A DNA stretch of 64,000 nt from Chaenocephalus aceratus (GCA_023974075.1 CM043792.1:16025373-16089372), one strand, 5' to 3'. Numbered from the stretch's first letter, positions 34,611 through 45,997 are shown. Notes: generated by a model from the letters alone, not told the origin. Made by a program: numbers and translations.

Positions 34611-35569
34611 CTTTCAAGATTTCATGATTTTCTAAGGTTTATTGACATTGACACAACTGTGGTGTAGTTCTGCACTGAATGAAAAACTTGGGTTGCAGGT
34701 TCCTCAATGGTGCATTACAAGACATCTATCAATATTTGTGCATACCTCCAGCAATGTTAACTATGTTGAAGCACTTATTTTAACTGATATTATACATAAT
34801 GTATTATACTCTTATAAGATGTATGTAGATATTTCATCTCCGGCCTTGTCAGGTATTGAACAATCAATAAATAAAGAACACAGAATTGTTGAATATAAAA
34901 CACAGAATTTGTGTGATTATACTAAATGATTTTCAAATAAACACAACTGAATATTTAAGTGTTACACATGCTGATGTAACGCAAATGTTCCAACTTGGGA
35001 TCAATAAAGTATATCTTATCTTAAGCTGATCGATGGCTACTGCCATATTTGCACAATGTGCCTCTGAACCTTGACAAGTGCATGTTTCAGGCTTATCAAT
35101 TAATGTAATGTAATGTTATCACAGGGGTCACACACATAAGACCAGCTGTTAAATAAAGCTCTTCTGACCTTAGCTGGCATGTGGGTATATATATTAATAC
35201 TGCCCATAATGGGCACAAGCAATTTTCACCCATTTGTTAATTATATGTTTTAAATGTGAGTGTTTCCTGTCCCCTAAACCTCCAGGGATGTAAACAGTTT
35301 AATACTGGCAACTTCTTATTATGGGAAATACGAAAACGTCTTTTAAAACTACAACTCCCAGTAGAGACGTGCCATAGAGAACATGTTGCGAAACAGAATA
35401 GCCAGCATGTGTAGTTCTGGGGACGGGGTGGGGGAGGGGGGGACGCGGTGGACCCGTTCAAATCCAGTTTTGGACAGTCTGCCGTGGTTCCATCCCATTT
35501 CAAGTGCTGTTCGAGAATCGGCTTAACCCTCGGAGCACACTCTCCAATCACAGAGCTTGAGGACTATCA
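34611..35569. other. Non-coding, with a LINE-like 3' tail
   Basis: No gene seen. GGGATCAATAAAGTATATCTTATC at 34998 resembles the 3' end of a fish non-LTR retroelement, but no coding part precedes it. A G-rich run lies at 35420-35450. Confidence 0.45.
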
Positions 35570-35885
35570 CGGGGTTTGTCAAACAGAGCACATGGTGTAG
35601 TCCAAACGATAGCTGGGGATTCTGGGTAGTGTAGTGTCTTCTGCCATCCTTTACTCCTGGGAATGGACGCTCACATTACCTTTAAGGGCAGCCGACATAA
35701 ACGAATGCCGTGCTTCCATGAGCGTCAAATCTCGACGCAGATGGGAATACATTGCAATCAGTTGAAAGCTATTTGCGTCCCTTTATGACGCTGAAGGAGC
35801 CTAGGAGCGTCACAATTGGACGCCACGGACACTGACCAAACGTCGCTATTGGACGCTTAGGGAGTGAGAGTGTGTTGTGAATTAC
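35570..35885 (-). repeat. Right arm of the inverted repeat pair
   Basis: Begins CGGGGTTTGTCAAACAG and ends GTGTTGTGAATTAC, the reverse complement of 30216-30725 without that arm's extra ~196 bp. The arm joins a DIRS RT fragment (ACGACCGGCTGTGG) directly. Confidence 0.75.
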
Positions 35886-36210
35886 GACCGGCTGTGGCTG
35901 GCTCACTCCAGGGAGGAAGTGGCTTTACACAGACGATACAGGTGAGTCCTGCCGGGGATTGGAGCACGCAAACGCGGCTCTCAATCCCCAGGTGTCGTGC
36001 ACTCATTGTGTCCGTCTTCCTCTGGCCCACAGACAGCAGAGAGCGAACGCTCTCGCGGCTGCGGCCGGGGATGATTGGCCAAGCCCTTGATTATTGGATC
36101 CGAGTGGCGGGCAGCAGTCAGGCGACTCCTTCCCCTCCATTCACGGATCACCATGTGGTTTCCCCATCCTCCCTCTCCTCCGGACGGGGCAGACAGGGCG
36201 GGGCCCGGTG

Positions 36211-36300
36211 GCAGAGCCGAGATGGCGGATAGTGTCAGCCCGGCAGCCGAACCTATAGGCTCGGCTGCCGGGCTGACACTATCCGCCATCTCGGTTCTGC
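36211..36300. repeat. 40-bp inverted repeat with 10-nt loop over DIRS ORF1 start
   Basis: The arms 36211-36250 and 36261-36300 match with one mismatch (34 perfect inner pairs) around ACCTATAGGC. Because of it, both strands encode a peptide beginning MADSVSPAAEPIG (+ from 36222, - from 36289). Confidence 0.88.
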
Positions 36301-36399
36301 CGTATAGGCGGTATTCTCCAGGAACTCCCGGAGATCATCGGAAAGGCAGCCTAATGAGATCTCCCCGTTCCCCCGGTTCAGGAGAGCTCTCCTCCGGAT

Positions 36400-38460
36400 G
36401 ACATAAGCGGTTGCCTCATAGCCTGTCGGTTATTAGGCAACAGGGCTCGCGGCACAAACCGGCTGTCTTTAAAACCTGGCGGTTGATTAGACAGCACGGG
36501 CTTGTTTCCTATGTCACAGATATGCCTCCACACACCGTTCATTCCTCAAGCAGGTTTGAGCGTGAACGCGCCTCAATGTCCGGTTTACGAGCCTTCTCCT
36601 AAACGGCGACATGATGAGAGCCGCTGTGCAATACAGCGTGTGGAGGTGCAAGAGCCGGCTGTAACCTGTCAGTCAGCAGGCAGCAGGGCTCGTGGCGCAA
36701 GCCAGCTATATTTAACCAGGCGGTTATTAGACAGCAGAGCTTGACGTTTAAACCTGATGCTCCTAACCTGTCGGTTAGCGGCAGCAGGGCTCGTGGCGCA
36801 AGCCAGCTGTATTTAACCAGGCGGTTATTAGACAGCAAAGCTTGACGTTTAAACCTGATGCTCCTAACCTGTCGGTTAGCAGGCAGCACGGTTTTTTTCC
36901 TCTGTCCCAGATGTGCCTACTACACACGGTCGTAATGAGCCCAAGGCTGTTATTACGCACTGTGTGAATAGCACTGCACACACCTCCGCTCATTCCTCAG
37001 CAGGTTTGAGCGTGAATTCGCCTCAATGTCCAGTTTACGAGCCTTCTCCTAAACAGAGACAGGATGAGAGCTGGTGTGAGATGCAGCGTGTGGAGGCCCC
37101 CTCGCAGCTTTTCGGTCCGGGCCCCTCTTGGGTTGCTTCACGGGCAACGGCGGCGAGGGCTCTGACGTGGCTCGTCACCATGACAACCACAGCACATCCA
37201 GAGCATGTCGCGCGCTCTCAGAATATTACTCAGAATGGCGACGCGTGTGTTCGATGGACAGATGAATAATAATAAGCAGCAAGGCCCACCGGGTAAGCCG
37301 GCTGCCCCTAACCTGTCGGTTATAGGCAGCATGGCTCGCTGCATAAATAGGCTGTCTTTAAAACCTATTGGTTTTTAGGCAGCTCGGTTTTTCTCCTCTG
37401 TCCCAAACCTACCTCCTACACACGGTAATGAGCCCACGAGTGCCATTATTACAGTGAGGACAGCACTGCACACAGCTCCGCTCATCCCTTAGGGGTGTTG
37501 AGCGTGAACGCACCTCGGTGTCCAGTTTAACACTGTAAGCAATTACTGTTGTTTTTCAGCCGATTTTCAGCACTAATCTACTGGCAGCCCCCTAACCAGA
37601 ATGTTACTGTGAATTATTTAATTTTTTACAGTGATAAACTGAAATTGTCCAACAGTATGAATACTGTATAATTTCAGTATATTGCTGGCGTCTCTGCTGC
37701 CGGTATTTTACTGTTAATGAGAAAGGCTGTAGAATCATTTTACAGTATGAGTACTGTGGTATTGCAGTGAAGTGCAGGCGTCTGTGAAGAGACTGCCGGC
37801 GCTTTACTGTTGTTTGACAGGAAAATGTGTTACAGTGGACATAATGAGAGCCTGTGTGAAATGCAGCGTCTGGAGGGCTCTGGCGTGGCTCGTCACCATG
37901 ACAACCACAGCACATCCAGAGCAGGTTGGCGCGCTGAGTGGCGGCGCGTGTGTTCAATGGACAGATGGAAGATAATATGCAGCAAGGCTCCCCGGTTAAG
38001 CTGGCTGCCAATAGCCTATTGGTTACTTGGCAGCACGGCTCGCTGCCTAAGCCGGCTGGGTTTTTTAATTTATCGGTTAATAAAACAGCAGGGCTTACTA
38101 TTCAATCCGTCTACCTTTAAACTTTTTGGGTTTAGGCAGCACGGATTTTTCCTCTGTCTCAGACGTACCTCCTACCCACGGTCATAATAAACCCACGGAG
38201 GGCCATTATTACGCCTCGTGTGGACAGCACTGCACACACCTCCGCTCATCCCTTAGTGATGTTGAGCGTGAACGCGCAGTTTATGAGTCTTCTCCTAAAC
38301 GGCGACATATTGAGAGCCTGTGTGGAATGCAGCATGTGGAGGGCTCTGGCGTGGTTTGCCACCAACCACAGCACATCCAGAGAATGTACACCCGACGCTA
38401 TCAGAGTACTGGATGGTACTCAGGGTGGCGGCGCGTGTGTCTGATGGACAGATGGATGAG
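36400..38460 (+). pseudogene. DIRS ORF1 region, about four degenerate ~450-bp repeats
   Basis: Equivalent marks recur: GAGAGC...TGTG...ATGCAGCGTGTGGAGG near 36615, 37065, 37845 and 38310; CCTTCTCCTAAAC near 36590, 37041 and 38290; ACATCCAGAG near 37195, 37912 and 38371. The third interval is longer because of a repeat at 37527-37837. A nested ~101-bp duplication (GGCAGCAGGGCTCGTGGCGC) lies at 36680-36880. No continuous frame survives. It is probably the gag-like ORF1, inferred from its place upstream of RT. Confidence 0.55.
37527..37837. repeat. MITE-like insertion in a DIRS ORF1 repeat
   Basis: A stretch with ACTGTAAGCAATTACTGTTG at the left, TTTACTGTTGTTTGACAGG at the right and repeated CAGTATGAATACTGTA and GGTATTTTACTGTTAATG motifs. 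It explains the longer third interval of the ORF1 repeats. Family not identified; ends approximate. Confidence 0.5.
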
Positions 38461-38509
38461 CAGGCGGATGGGCAGAGGGTAGTCTCTGCAGTTCGCCTCT
38501 CCCCCCCCG

Positions 38510-39270
38510 CAGTTCTTCGGGATACAGGGAACCCTGTTATCCCGGGAACAGTGTCTCGCGCTCCGTGCAGAGCGGCAGGAACTCTTGTTAAAAGAAAGTT
38601 TTTTTCCAGGGTTCCTCATGGGGAAGAAAATCAGGGTTTTTTTACTCCCGGTATTTTCTGGTCCCGAAGGAGACGGGGCGGGGGGAATGAGACCCATCCT
38701 CGATCTGTCAGTGTCCAACAAGGGAATGGCATTTTCCCATGCTGACGATCAAACAGGTGCTGGAGTGTTCACCAGGGAGACTGGTTCACATCCATAATCC
38801 TGAAGGATGCATTCCTCCACGTAACCATCATCCCGAAACTCAGAATTTGCTGCGTTTCTCATTCCTGGCTCCACGCACTTTTTCAAAGTGGGTGGAGACG
38901 GTTGGAGCAGCTACTCAGAATGGGGATGAGTGTTATTTTACCTGGACGACCGGCTGTGGCTGGCTCGCTCCAGGAAGGGAGGAAGCGGCTTACAGACGAT
39001 ACAGTTCGTATCTCATCTGTCAAACCTGGGTTTCATTATCAACTGGAAGAAGAGCTGTCCTCGTCCCTCCCAGGTTATCTTTTTAACTGGGAGTGGAATT
39101 GAACTCAGCCCGCATGAGAGCGCGACTCTCACAGCGGAGAGGGGAGAAAGTGACAGCTCTCCTCCGGCGCGTCACACCCCGCGGGGCGGTGACAGCCCTC
39201 TCCGTGATGCAGCTGTTAGGCATGATATCAGCTGGTCACGTGGTAATTCCCCTGGGTCTCCTTCATAGTG
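38510..39270 (+). pseudogene. DIRS reverse transcriptase
   Basis: Recognisable blocks across three frames: LLLKESFFPGFL; LPVFSGPEGDGAGGMRPILD (usually VPKKDGGLRPILD); APRTFSKWVE; then the catalytic YLDDRLWLARSRK, LSNLGFIINWKKS and VIFLTGSGIE. YLDD is the polymerase active-site motif and is intact. At least three frameshifts break the frame. A 58-bp duplicate of the YLDD-downstream stretch sits at 35886. Confidence 0.8.
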
Positions 39271-39310
39271 AGGAGACTCCAGGTGGTGTATTCGCCTGTG
39301 CATCGACCCC

Positions 39311-39802
39311 GTGCATCAGAGGAGACGCATGGTGTACATTCCTTCTTCCGTGGTTTTGGATTTGACCTACTGGAAAAATCTCCACGTCAGTGGGGGTGCC
39401 ACTGAGCAGAGTGACGTCACACACCGCAGTGTTCACAGACGCATCTCTCGCAGGCTGAGGAACGTGCATGTCGCAGGCAGTGGGGGGACAGTGGCCGGCT
39501 CACATGTCTCTCCATATAAACGTGCTGGAATTACTCTCCGTATGGAAAGTGCTCTAGCACTTCGTCCCGTGGCTGTACAATCAACATATGTTGATTCAAA
39601 CAGACAACAAAGCAGCGGCGGCCTACATAAATCGCCAGGGAGGTGTTCGATCAGCGCAGCTGCTGAACACACATCCTACACAGCCAAATGGACAGCCTTC
39701 CGTGTGGTGTGCAGGGAAAAGCCTGGACCCCGTTGGCCCCCCTGCCTCGTGCTGTCGTTCCTCCAGCTGTTGCTGGACAGGAATTGGCTTATAGCACGGT
39801 AA
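39311..39802 (+). pseudogene. DIRS RNase H region
   Basis: After RT comes MHQRRRMVYIPSSVVLDLTYW; in shifted frames TDASL and MLIQTDNKAAAAYINRQGG. The TD-N-AAAAYINRQGG pattern is the RNase H-like segment typical of DIRS and related pol proteins. Continues to FLQLLLDRNWLIA. Frameshifts are needed to join the blocks. Confidence 0.7.
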
Positions 39803-39969
39803 AACATATGCTGCTGCCATTTCATCTTGCCACGTAGGTTTGGGGTCAGCACGGTGTTTAGTCACCCTCTGACAAAACGTTTTCTACGGGAGCACAAAGA
39901 CTCAGACCTGTGTCACGCGCTTTGGCGCCTCAATGGGGTTTTGGCTTAGTGTTACGCGCACTGAGTAAA

Positions 39970-40330
39970 GCTCCATTTGAACCTTTAGATCAGGTCCCCC
40001 TGAAGTTCTTGTCAGCCAAAGTAGCTCTGCTCTTGGCTCTGACATCAGCTAAAGGGTGAGTGATGTGTCTGCTCTCTCTGTGGCTCCGTCATGTCTCCAG
40101 ATCCAAGGAGATGGATCCCCCAGAAAACATCAAAGCGCACAGCACCAGAGGAATTTCAACCTCTATGGCATGGCATTGAGGAATGACAGTGGAAGACATT
40201 TGCAATGCTGCATCTTGGTCTTCCCCATGTTCTTTTATTCGTTTTTATTTGAGGGATGTCTCCCATTCCTCTCTTACACATTCAGTACTGAGTGTTCTGT
40301 CAGATTGAGTAATGTCAGGGACTAAACGGC
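39970..40330 (+). pseudogene. DIRS tyrosine recombinase fragment
   Basis: LKFLSAKVALLLALTSAK followed by VSDVSALSVAPSCLQ is the box around the first catalytic Arg of DIRS tyrosine recombinases; the Arg of AKR is lost here (the codon after AK is changed). Later, in another frame, ICNAASWSSPCSFIRFYL corresponds to the C-terminal tyrosine box. Broken by frameshifts. The enzyme would integrate the circular DNA form. Confidence 0.65.
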
Positions 40331-40574
40331 GTGCCCTCTCTCCTGCCTATCGGCATTCAGAGAGCTGCCCCTTTAACAAGTGGGATTTGTTTATCTCTAC
40401 TTTTTTAAACGACGGGTATTCACCTTCATTCCCTTAAAGAGAATATTCATTTGGAATAATGCTATATTTCCAGGGACTGTGATGCTCCTTTCTTTTTCGC
40501 ATGGGTTATTAATTGAGTAGATGTGTTACTTCTGGTAACGGACGGAACCAGTGGGGCGTAGACTACATCCTGCT

Positions 40575-40925
40575 TCGCCCTTAACCCAATAGCGATAGCC
40601 TTAGAGGGCGAAGCCTTATACGAAATAGTACTGAGGTTACGTACTGTAACCCAGCTTCTATGAGTATAGGCGCAGCCCTCTAAGGTTCGGGCCCCACTGG
40701 CTCCGCGAATAGCTGAAGAAAAGCTGTTTGTGTGGGAGCAGTTGGACGGGCCTACTTCCTATTTATACGGAAGTGAGGCCGGAGGTGGGGCCCACGTCAT
40801 AGGTGGGCGTGGATTAAGTCTGTCAGTGCTGCACACGTGCAGTGGGATTACCCAATAGCGATAGCCTTAGAATGCTGCGCCTATACTCATAGAAGCTGGG
40901 TTACAGTACGTAACCTCAGATCTCA
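40575..40925. repeat. DIRS terminal inverted structure
   Basis: AGGTTACGTACTGTAACCCA at 40632 with CTTCTATGAGTATAGGCGC reappears inverted at about 40870-40917 (GCGCCTATACTCATAGAAG, TGGGTTACAGTACGTAACCT). CCCAATAGCGATAGCCTTAG occurs at 40585 and 40852 in the same direction. This matches the inverted and complementary ends used by DIRS elements. Confidence 0.65.
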
Positions 40926-41060
40926 TCTCGATTGGAAAGATCAAAAATACACCGACCATAGACGCATTTGTTTTGTCTTTTTGCATATTAGAAACGAGTT
41001 GGCGACACTAAGACTGCGAGATAATGTTTGTGTAGCAATAATACATGACCTTTCTCTTTC

Positions 41061-41290
41061 TCAACTCACTACTCGGAGGGAGGTCGCTGTCATATGCCTC
41101 TCCACGTTACCTTTCTTTGGCAAAGCAACGCTTGCTTTACAAATAAGGCAAATAACCTTTGAATGTGACATCACAACAAAATATTCTTCCTCCCATTCTG
41201 GGTGGAAGTGGTATGTTTTTAGCTTTTTGCTCGGTCCCGCACTCATTATGTTGTTTGTCTCTTGTTTGTCTCTTTAACTTAATTTGAGTT
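41061..41290 (-). pseudogene. BED-type hAT transposase N-terminal fragment
   Basis: On the - strand: MSAGPSKKLKTYHFHPEWEE, then SKVICLICKASVALPKKGNVERH. This is the N-terminal BED-like finger of GTF2IRD2/ZBED-type hAT transposases, related to but distinct from the copy at 18043. After ERH the frame shifts and the remainder is absent. Confidence 0.7.
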
Positions 41291-41344
41291 TTCCCAGCAC
41301 AAAGGAACCTTTTTGTTTTTTTCAAAATGGTTAGGCTCCTGGAT

Positions 41345-41475
41345 GCCCTAGAGTTCTGTATTGCTTTTTTGTAAATAGTATTGCTTTTTTCTAAATAGTT
41401 GCTTACCCTAACCCTTTTTTGTAAATAGTATTGCTTTTTTATAAATAGTTGCTTTTTTGTAAATAGTTTTGTAAA
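41345..41475. repeat. GCTTTTTTGTAAATAGT minisatellite
   Basis: Six to seven imperfect units of ATTGCTTTTTTGTAAATAGT. Confidence 0.85.
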
Positions 41476-43213
41476 TAGTTTGAATATTTATCATAGTAAT
41501 CATTTTCAGTCTTCATTTAATTGATCGTTTCTTTGCCCCACCATATGTTTTGTTGTCCAAGGGCACTAATTTGGTCTGTGTTGAAGATTGTTTTACACTT
41601 TAGATTAATCAAAATTGTGTTTTTTGGCTGAATTAATCTTTTTCTGTTGAACCCTAAGCCTCTTTGTTCTCATTCTCATTCATTTGACTTTGTTTTGTTC
41701 TAACACACATCACTTTGTCCATACACTGTTCTTAATACTTGTTCACACATTTGTTCGTCCCTTTTACTTTGTTCTTCCTGTGGTTCTTGTTCAAACACAT
41801 ATCAATAGTTCATCCACTGTTGTGGTAAAATGATATTCATAGTCTTAACATGATCATGCTACCATGAACACTAGCGTTTCCCTCCAAAAATGTAAAACGT
41901 ATCTAAGTAATAGGCTACCAAGCTTTCCGTTGTCACCCTGCCTCTCCAAATGCAAAACTGTCAATAAAAAGTATGCAATAATGCAATTACAGCTGAAAAA
42001 GTACTTGGGTGTGTGTGTTTTTTTTATATATATTTACCATTCAATAACGCAATCGCTGCTGTCTGTCTGTCCCATAGAAGAACATGACAGCGCAGCGCAA
42101 CTATACTACTGACGTGACTGCCCTGGCAGTGACATCAACATAGCCTGCTTGTGCTACCACACTTTCCCTTCAAAATATCGTTAAATAACGAAACTTGTAA
42201 ATAGTGCCAATCCATACAAAGTGTAACCACATCATGTAAATATGAAAGCAATCTTTAAAAAATAACAGCGTTGGTTTAATCTATGACTATTTTGACCATG
42301 TTTGTGCTGTTTTTGCCATAGAGAAGCATTGCCACGGAAGTGCGTTTGGAACTATCCCGGCATACATAAACCACGTGACCGGCTGGCGGCGACATCAAAG
42401 AGTGTCGTAACTCTTATCTCTCTAGGCACCCACCCATTTAGAGGGAAGATATGATTGGTCAATTGTACTGTCATTTGACATTACTCTCTCGTTTTAGTTA
42501 CTATAGCGGGCCCTCTGTGAATTCAGAGCTGGACGTCCAACAGCTCCTGTCTTCACAGACTCGCAGAGAGGGGCTTCTTTCATTTAACCCTTCACATTCC
42601 AACAGAAACTGAATAGGCAGATTCGAAGGATTTATTTATTTGGAAATGTTATTTTAAATACAATTAAATCAAGTTATTTTGGTAAAACTAATGAAAAATA
42701 TAACTAAAATGTTTTTAAATATTATTTTGTAGAATATCTTAGGCCCTCACAGAGTTTTTTTAAGTTTAATGTTTCACATCGCTTATGAAAAATATACTAT
42801 CACTATACGATCACTGATATTTTGTTGTTGACTGGACACTTCTTTTTTAAAAGAGATAGCATGTGAGGATCTCTTAAGCAATGAAGCTCACATGTCCTTT
42901 TTATATGCTGTCCATTGAAATGCAGGAAAGTAATCACCAACTGTGAGTGATCTGTTGCCGAGGGGACAATACACCGGAGTTACATAAGCAGAGGTAAAGT
43001 ACTATTTTGGGGGGAACTCCCCCAGGAAGATTTTTTTTAAATATTGAAGTTAAAAGCATCAATCTGATGCACTTTGAGAGCAACATTAAGAGATCTATGG
43101 ATACATCTCTCAATACCCATATGTAAAAAAAAATCAAAGAATCAGAATCAGAAACGGGTTTATTATTTAAAAACACTTGATTTTCAAGTCAAATTATTAG
43201 AAATTGTTACTAA
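41476..43213. other. Non-coding part of the giant hAT
   Basis: No gene recognised. A GGGGGAACTCCCCCAGGAAGA block at 43011 resembles non-coding hAT sequence (compare 22550), and a LINE-tail-like AATCAGAATCAGAAACGGGT lies near 43142. The missing second half of the hAT transposase would be expected here but is not present. Confidence 0.5.
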
Positions 43214-43908
43214 TTAGATTAAACAGAAAAAAGGAAAAGGATCAAAGTTTTCAAGAAGCTTCATGCATTCCATAAAATTACCCTTGTTATCACTCTCTGC
43301 TGCTTCGTTGTGCCCTCTGAAAGCAATCCCTTGCTTCCCAAGAAAGGCTGTCACTGCTGCTATGCGTTTCAGATACTCCCTACGTTCCTGAATCTCACTG
43401 ACATTTGCAGCATGTAGCTGCTGTGTGATGTCCCCGTGGACCTGGGTGGCTTTAAAGCTCTTCCAGAGAATAATTGAGGCCTTGTGTATGTTTGACTTTT
43501 CATGTTCTCGAAAAGAATCCAATGAACGCTTCCAGTTTGTGTATCCTGAGGTGGTGAGGGTGTCCCTTTGATCCCTTGATTGCTTTGGTTTGCCTTAAAA
43601 TCTACAACTAAAGCAGAATGCTGCATTGGCAGTTTTAGAATATTCGAGCCATTTAAAAGTATCAAACCAACTTGGTTGAAATGATCTCTTTTGCTGGCCA
43701 AACATGCCGGATGGAAAGCAATGATGTCTCACTTGCCTTGGCCCTGTATCTGCAGTCCCTAAATCAGTTCCCCAGTTACCCATTGACTCTTGTCTGTTTT
43801 GATGTTCCTGTTCATTGTTGTTCTTATCTGTTGTATCTCCTTCTTGTGTGTCCCTTTCTCCTGTTCTCCTTTCTTCATCATCTACTCTGTTTGGCTCATC
43901 TGTGATGA
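43214..43908 (-). pseudogene. ZMYM1-like hAT transposase, exon 2 (truncated)
   Basis: Acceptor CCTACACAG lies just upstream (43909-43910 = AG). The peptide opens ITDEPNRVDDEERR and reaches GPRQVRHHCFPSGMFGQQKR and SFQPSWFDTFKWLEYS, then AFCFSCR: the TTF-type zinc-finger region of ZMYM1-like hAT transposases. A stop after CRF and two frameshifts follow, then DSFREHEKSNIHKAS and RREYLKRIAAVTAFLGKQGI...RGH, and the sequence ends around ENFDPF. The RNase H-like catalytic part is missing. It lies near the right end of the 27.9-kb hAT and reads inward, as expected for its own transposase. Confidence 0.75.
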
Positions 43909-45028
43909 CTGTGTAGGTAAACACAAACAAGTATTTTAAGTCAATCAGTTTCCAGCTCTGTCAAATAAATGAATTTCAAGATACACAAATTTGTCTTCAT
44001 TAAAATGAGTGTCACCACACTGTCACAAAATGTAATACTAACCAATTGAAAATAGTTACATTTACATTGGAAACCTCTTGTAGATATCACTGTTAAGAGT
44101 AGGTATCTGCCAATAGGACAGAATCATTCCTATACAAATGCAGTTTGAGTAATTCACTTAATATATTTACTTAAAACTTTAATATAGTCATTTTCACTTA
44201 ATACTCTAATATAGTAATCTTTCTGCATTCAAAACTAAGGAAAGCTGTACAATTTGACATGAGGAAAAAAGGCCTCCGACAATGCAGATCATTTTTTGAT
44301 CATATACATTTTAAGATGCGGGTCAAAGCTTAATATTTGGGAGCATAGTGTCCCTTGCCCCCCTTCAGGAGCCCCACTGGATTGGCTTTGATCTGAAATA
44401 TTTGTATAAAAAGCTTGTTAGCTGGCTGTCCATCTCATAATGTTCACATAGAAACTAGCTGTCAATAGGAAATATCAATCAGAAGAATTATATTTTCATG
44501 CAAAATCTGTCACAAAAAGAGGTTTCACATTTAAATTCAGGTGTTGTTATGGCAACGTCAGTGGCCAGACAGCCACATTTACTGCTGCAAATATGTTCAA
44601 ACATGCTGTTGACACGTAAAGCAGTGGCAACTATGCCACCATTTCAGCTGACTTTTTCTCAGAAATACTGTCACATAACATCCATATATATTTCAGTGCT
44701 AGTTTGATGCTTAGCTAAGCTAACTATGAAACACTTTAACTGACAGGCCTCAGGAATTAGGATCAACTGTGTACTACTGTAAGGTAGCTTCTAGCTTCAT
44801 GACAGTCAGTCAACATTTCCCAGAGAGCTTTCTTTGAAATCACCAAGTAACGCTAAAAAACACAACATTTAGATTGTATGAAAAAGTGTTTATTTAATAT
44901 ATCTGGCTAGCTATACTGTAGCTACTTGCTAACGGTTTAGCTTACCCGCACGATTCAAAGTAACGTCAACGTAGCTGTAATTTATGCTTTGCTTACATGT
45001 TCGCATTACTTGTAAGTTTACTGACAGG

Positions 45029-45982
45029 TAGTGATGTTACGTATTGCGCCGAGGCTTCGGAGCGTGTGTCGAGTAATCCCCGAAGCTTTTTGTGAAGCAT
45101 GTATCGAGCAGAGCCATATAATATAATAGAATAATAGATAATTCTATTATATGGCTCTGGTATCGATGCTTGTATCGTTTTGGGCCAGTGACGTCATCGA
45201 TGACAAACGAATCCTCGCTGCCTGTCGATACCACGTGACTGCTTCACGAAGCGATTCAGATCGGTTGAACCGTTGAACCACAATGCTCATAATACCCATG
45301 GATGTATAATAAGAATCATATTACCCCTCCTGTACCCGGGCCCGCTGGTGACACGATGGAATCAAGAGAGCTCAGACCCTCACTTATAGAGGTCGGAACA
45401 TGTCATAAGTATAAATAGATACAAGCATAAATAAATGTAGGAATAAAAACATGAATAAATAAATGAATAAATACAGGAATAAATATGTTGCAGTGTTTTC
45501 AGGGAGCTTTAGTGTGTGTGCTGTGGCTCAGCTGGAAAGCAGTTGACTCATGACCGCAGGGTCCCTGGTTCAACGACTGAACAATACGTATTTGTTGTTG
45601 TTTATAAAAGCTACAGCTAAATGAGATAATGTAGTTAATAAATGTATTCTTTGATATGGTTTAGCCTTTCTCAGGCTACAACATGGTTAAGTTTATGGAT
45701 ATTATTAAGGAATACAAATCCATCTTTGCAATGTTTACCAGCCTCCTTAGGCTTTTCAATCACAATCATTCAACTGGAATAAATACCATTTACTCAATGG
45801 GAACTCGGTATGAGAAAGAGCACACTGTTGAGATGTCCAATCTGCCTGTTTTACACACTTTGACCAACAGGGGGTTTGTGTTCAAATGAAGCCCATGATG
45901 AAGCCTCATGAGATGAACCCTTTTGCGAACCAATTGGCTGGAAAGCTTCAAAGCTTCATAAGGCTTCATCTCACCATCACTA
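45029..45982. mobile_element. 954-bp hAT MITE in the transposase intron
   Basis: Ends TAGTGATG...CATCACTA with the perfect octamer CTGACAGG on both sides (45021-45028 and 45983-45990). It lies within the intron between the two transposase exons, immediately next to the donor site. Inside: a hairpin around AGAGCCATATAAT / ATTATATGGCTCT (45113-45166), AATAAAT-rich tandem sequence (45410-45490) and a tRNA-like patch. No transposase is encoded. Confidence 0.85.
45525..45592 (+). repeat. tRNA-like segment (SINE-type or decayed tRNA)
   Basis: TGGCTCAGCTGG at 45532 matches the Pol III A-box pattern. GGTTCAACGACTG at 45567 is a degenerate B box at the right spacing, and CAT lies at an anticodon-like position. 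Pairing of the stems is poor, so a functional tRNA is unlikely; a SINE head or decayed tRNA captured by the MITE is more likely. Confidence 0.4.
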
Positions 45983-45997
45983 CTGACAGGTACATAC

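Larger units (their letters stand above)
35886..40930 (+). mobile_element. DIRS-type retroelement, rearranged
   Basis: Order: a 58-bp stray RT fragment (35886-35946), a GC-rich leader, an ORF1 start with a palindrome (36211-36300), an ORF1 region of degenerate repeats (36400-38460), RT (38510-39270), RNase H (about 39420-39680), a tyrosine recombinase (about 39970-40330) and a terminal inverted structure (40575-40925). RT with YLDD-x-LWLA plus a tyrosine recombinase and no LTRs is diagnostic of DIRS, which integrates through a circular intermediate without TSDs. Many frameshifts and stops make it inactive. Confidence 0.8.

Noticed and set aside
36599..38187. Several 60-125 codon frames on both strands as genes
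   Set aside because: Shadows of repeated DIRS ORF1 DNA; peptides repeat with the DNA units and have no domain.
45525..45592. Functional tRNA-Met gene
   Set aside because: B box degenerate and stems do not pair well; kept only as a tRNA-like repeat.
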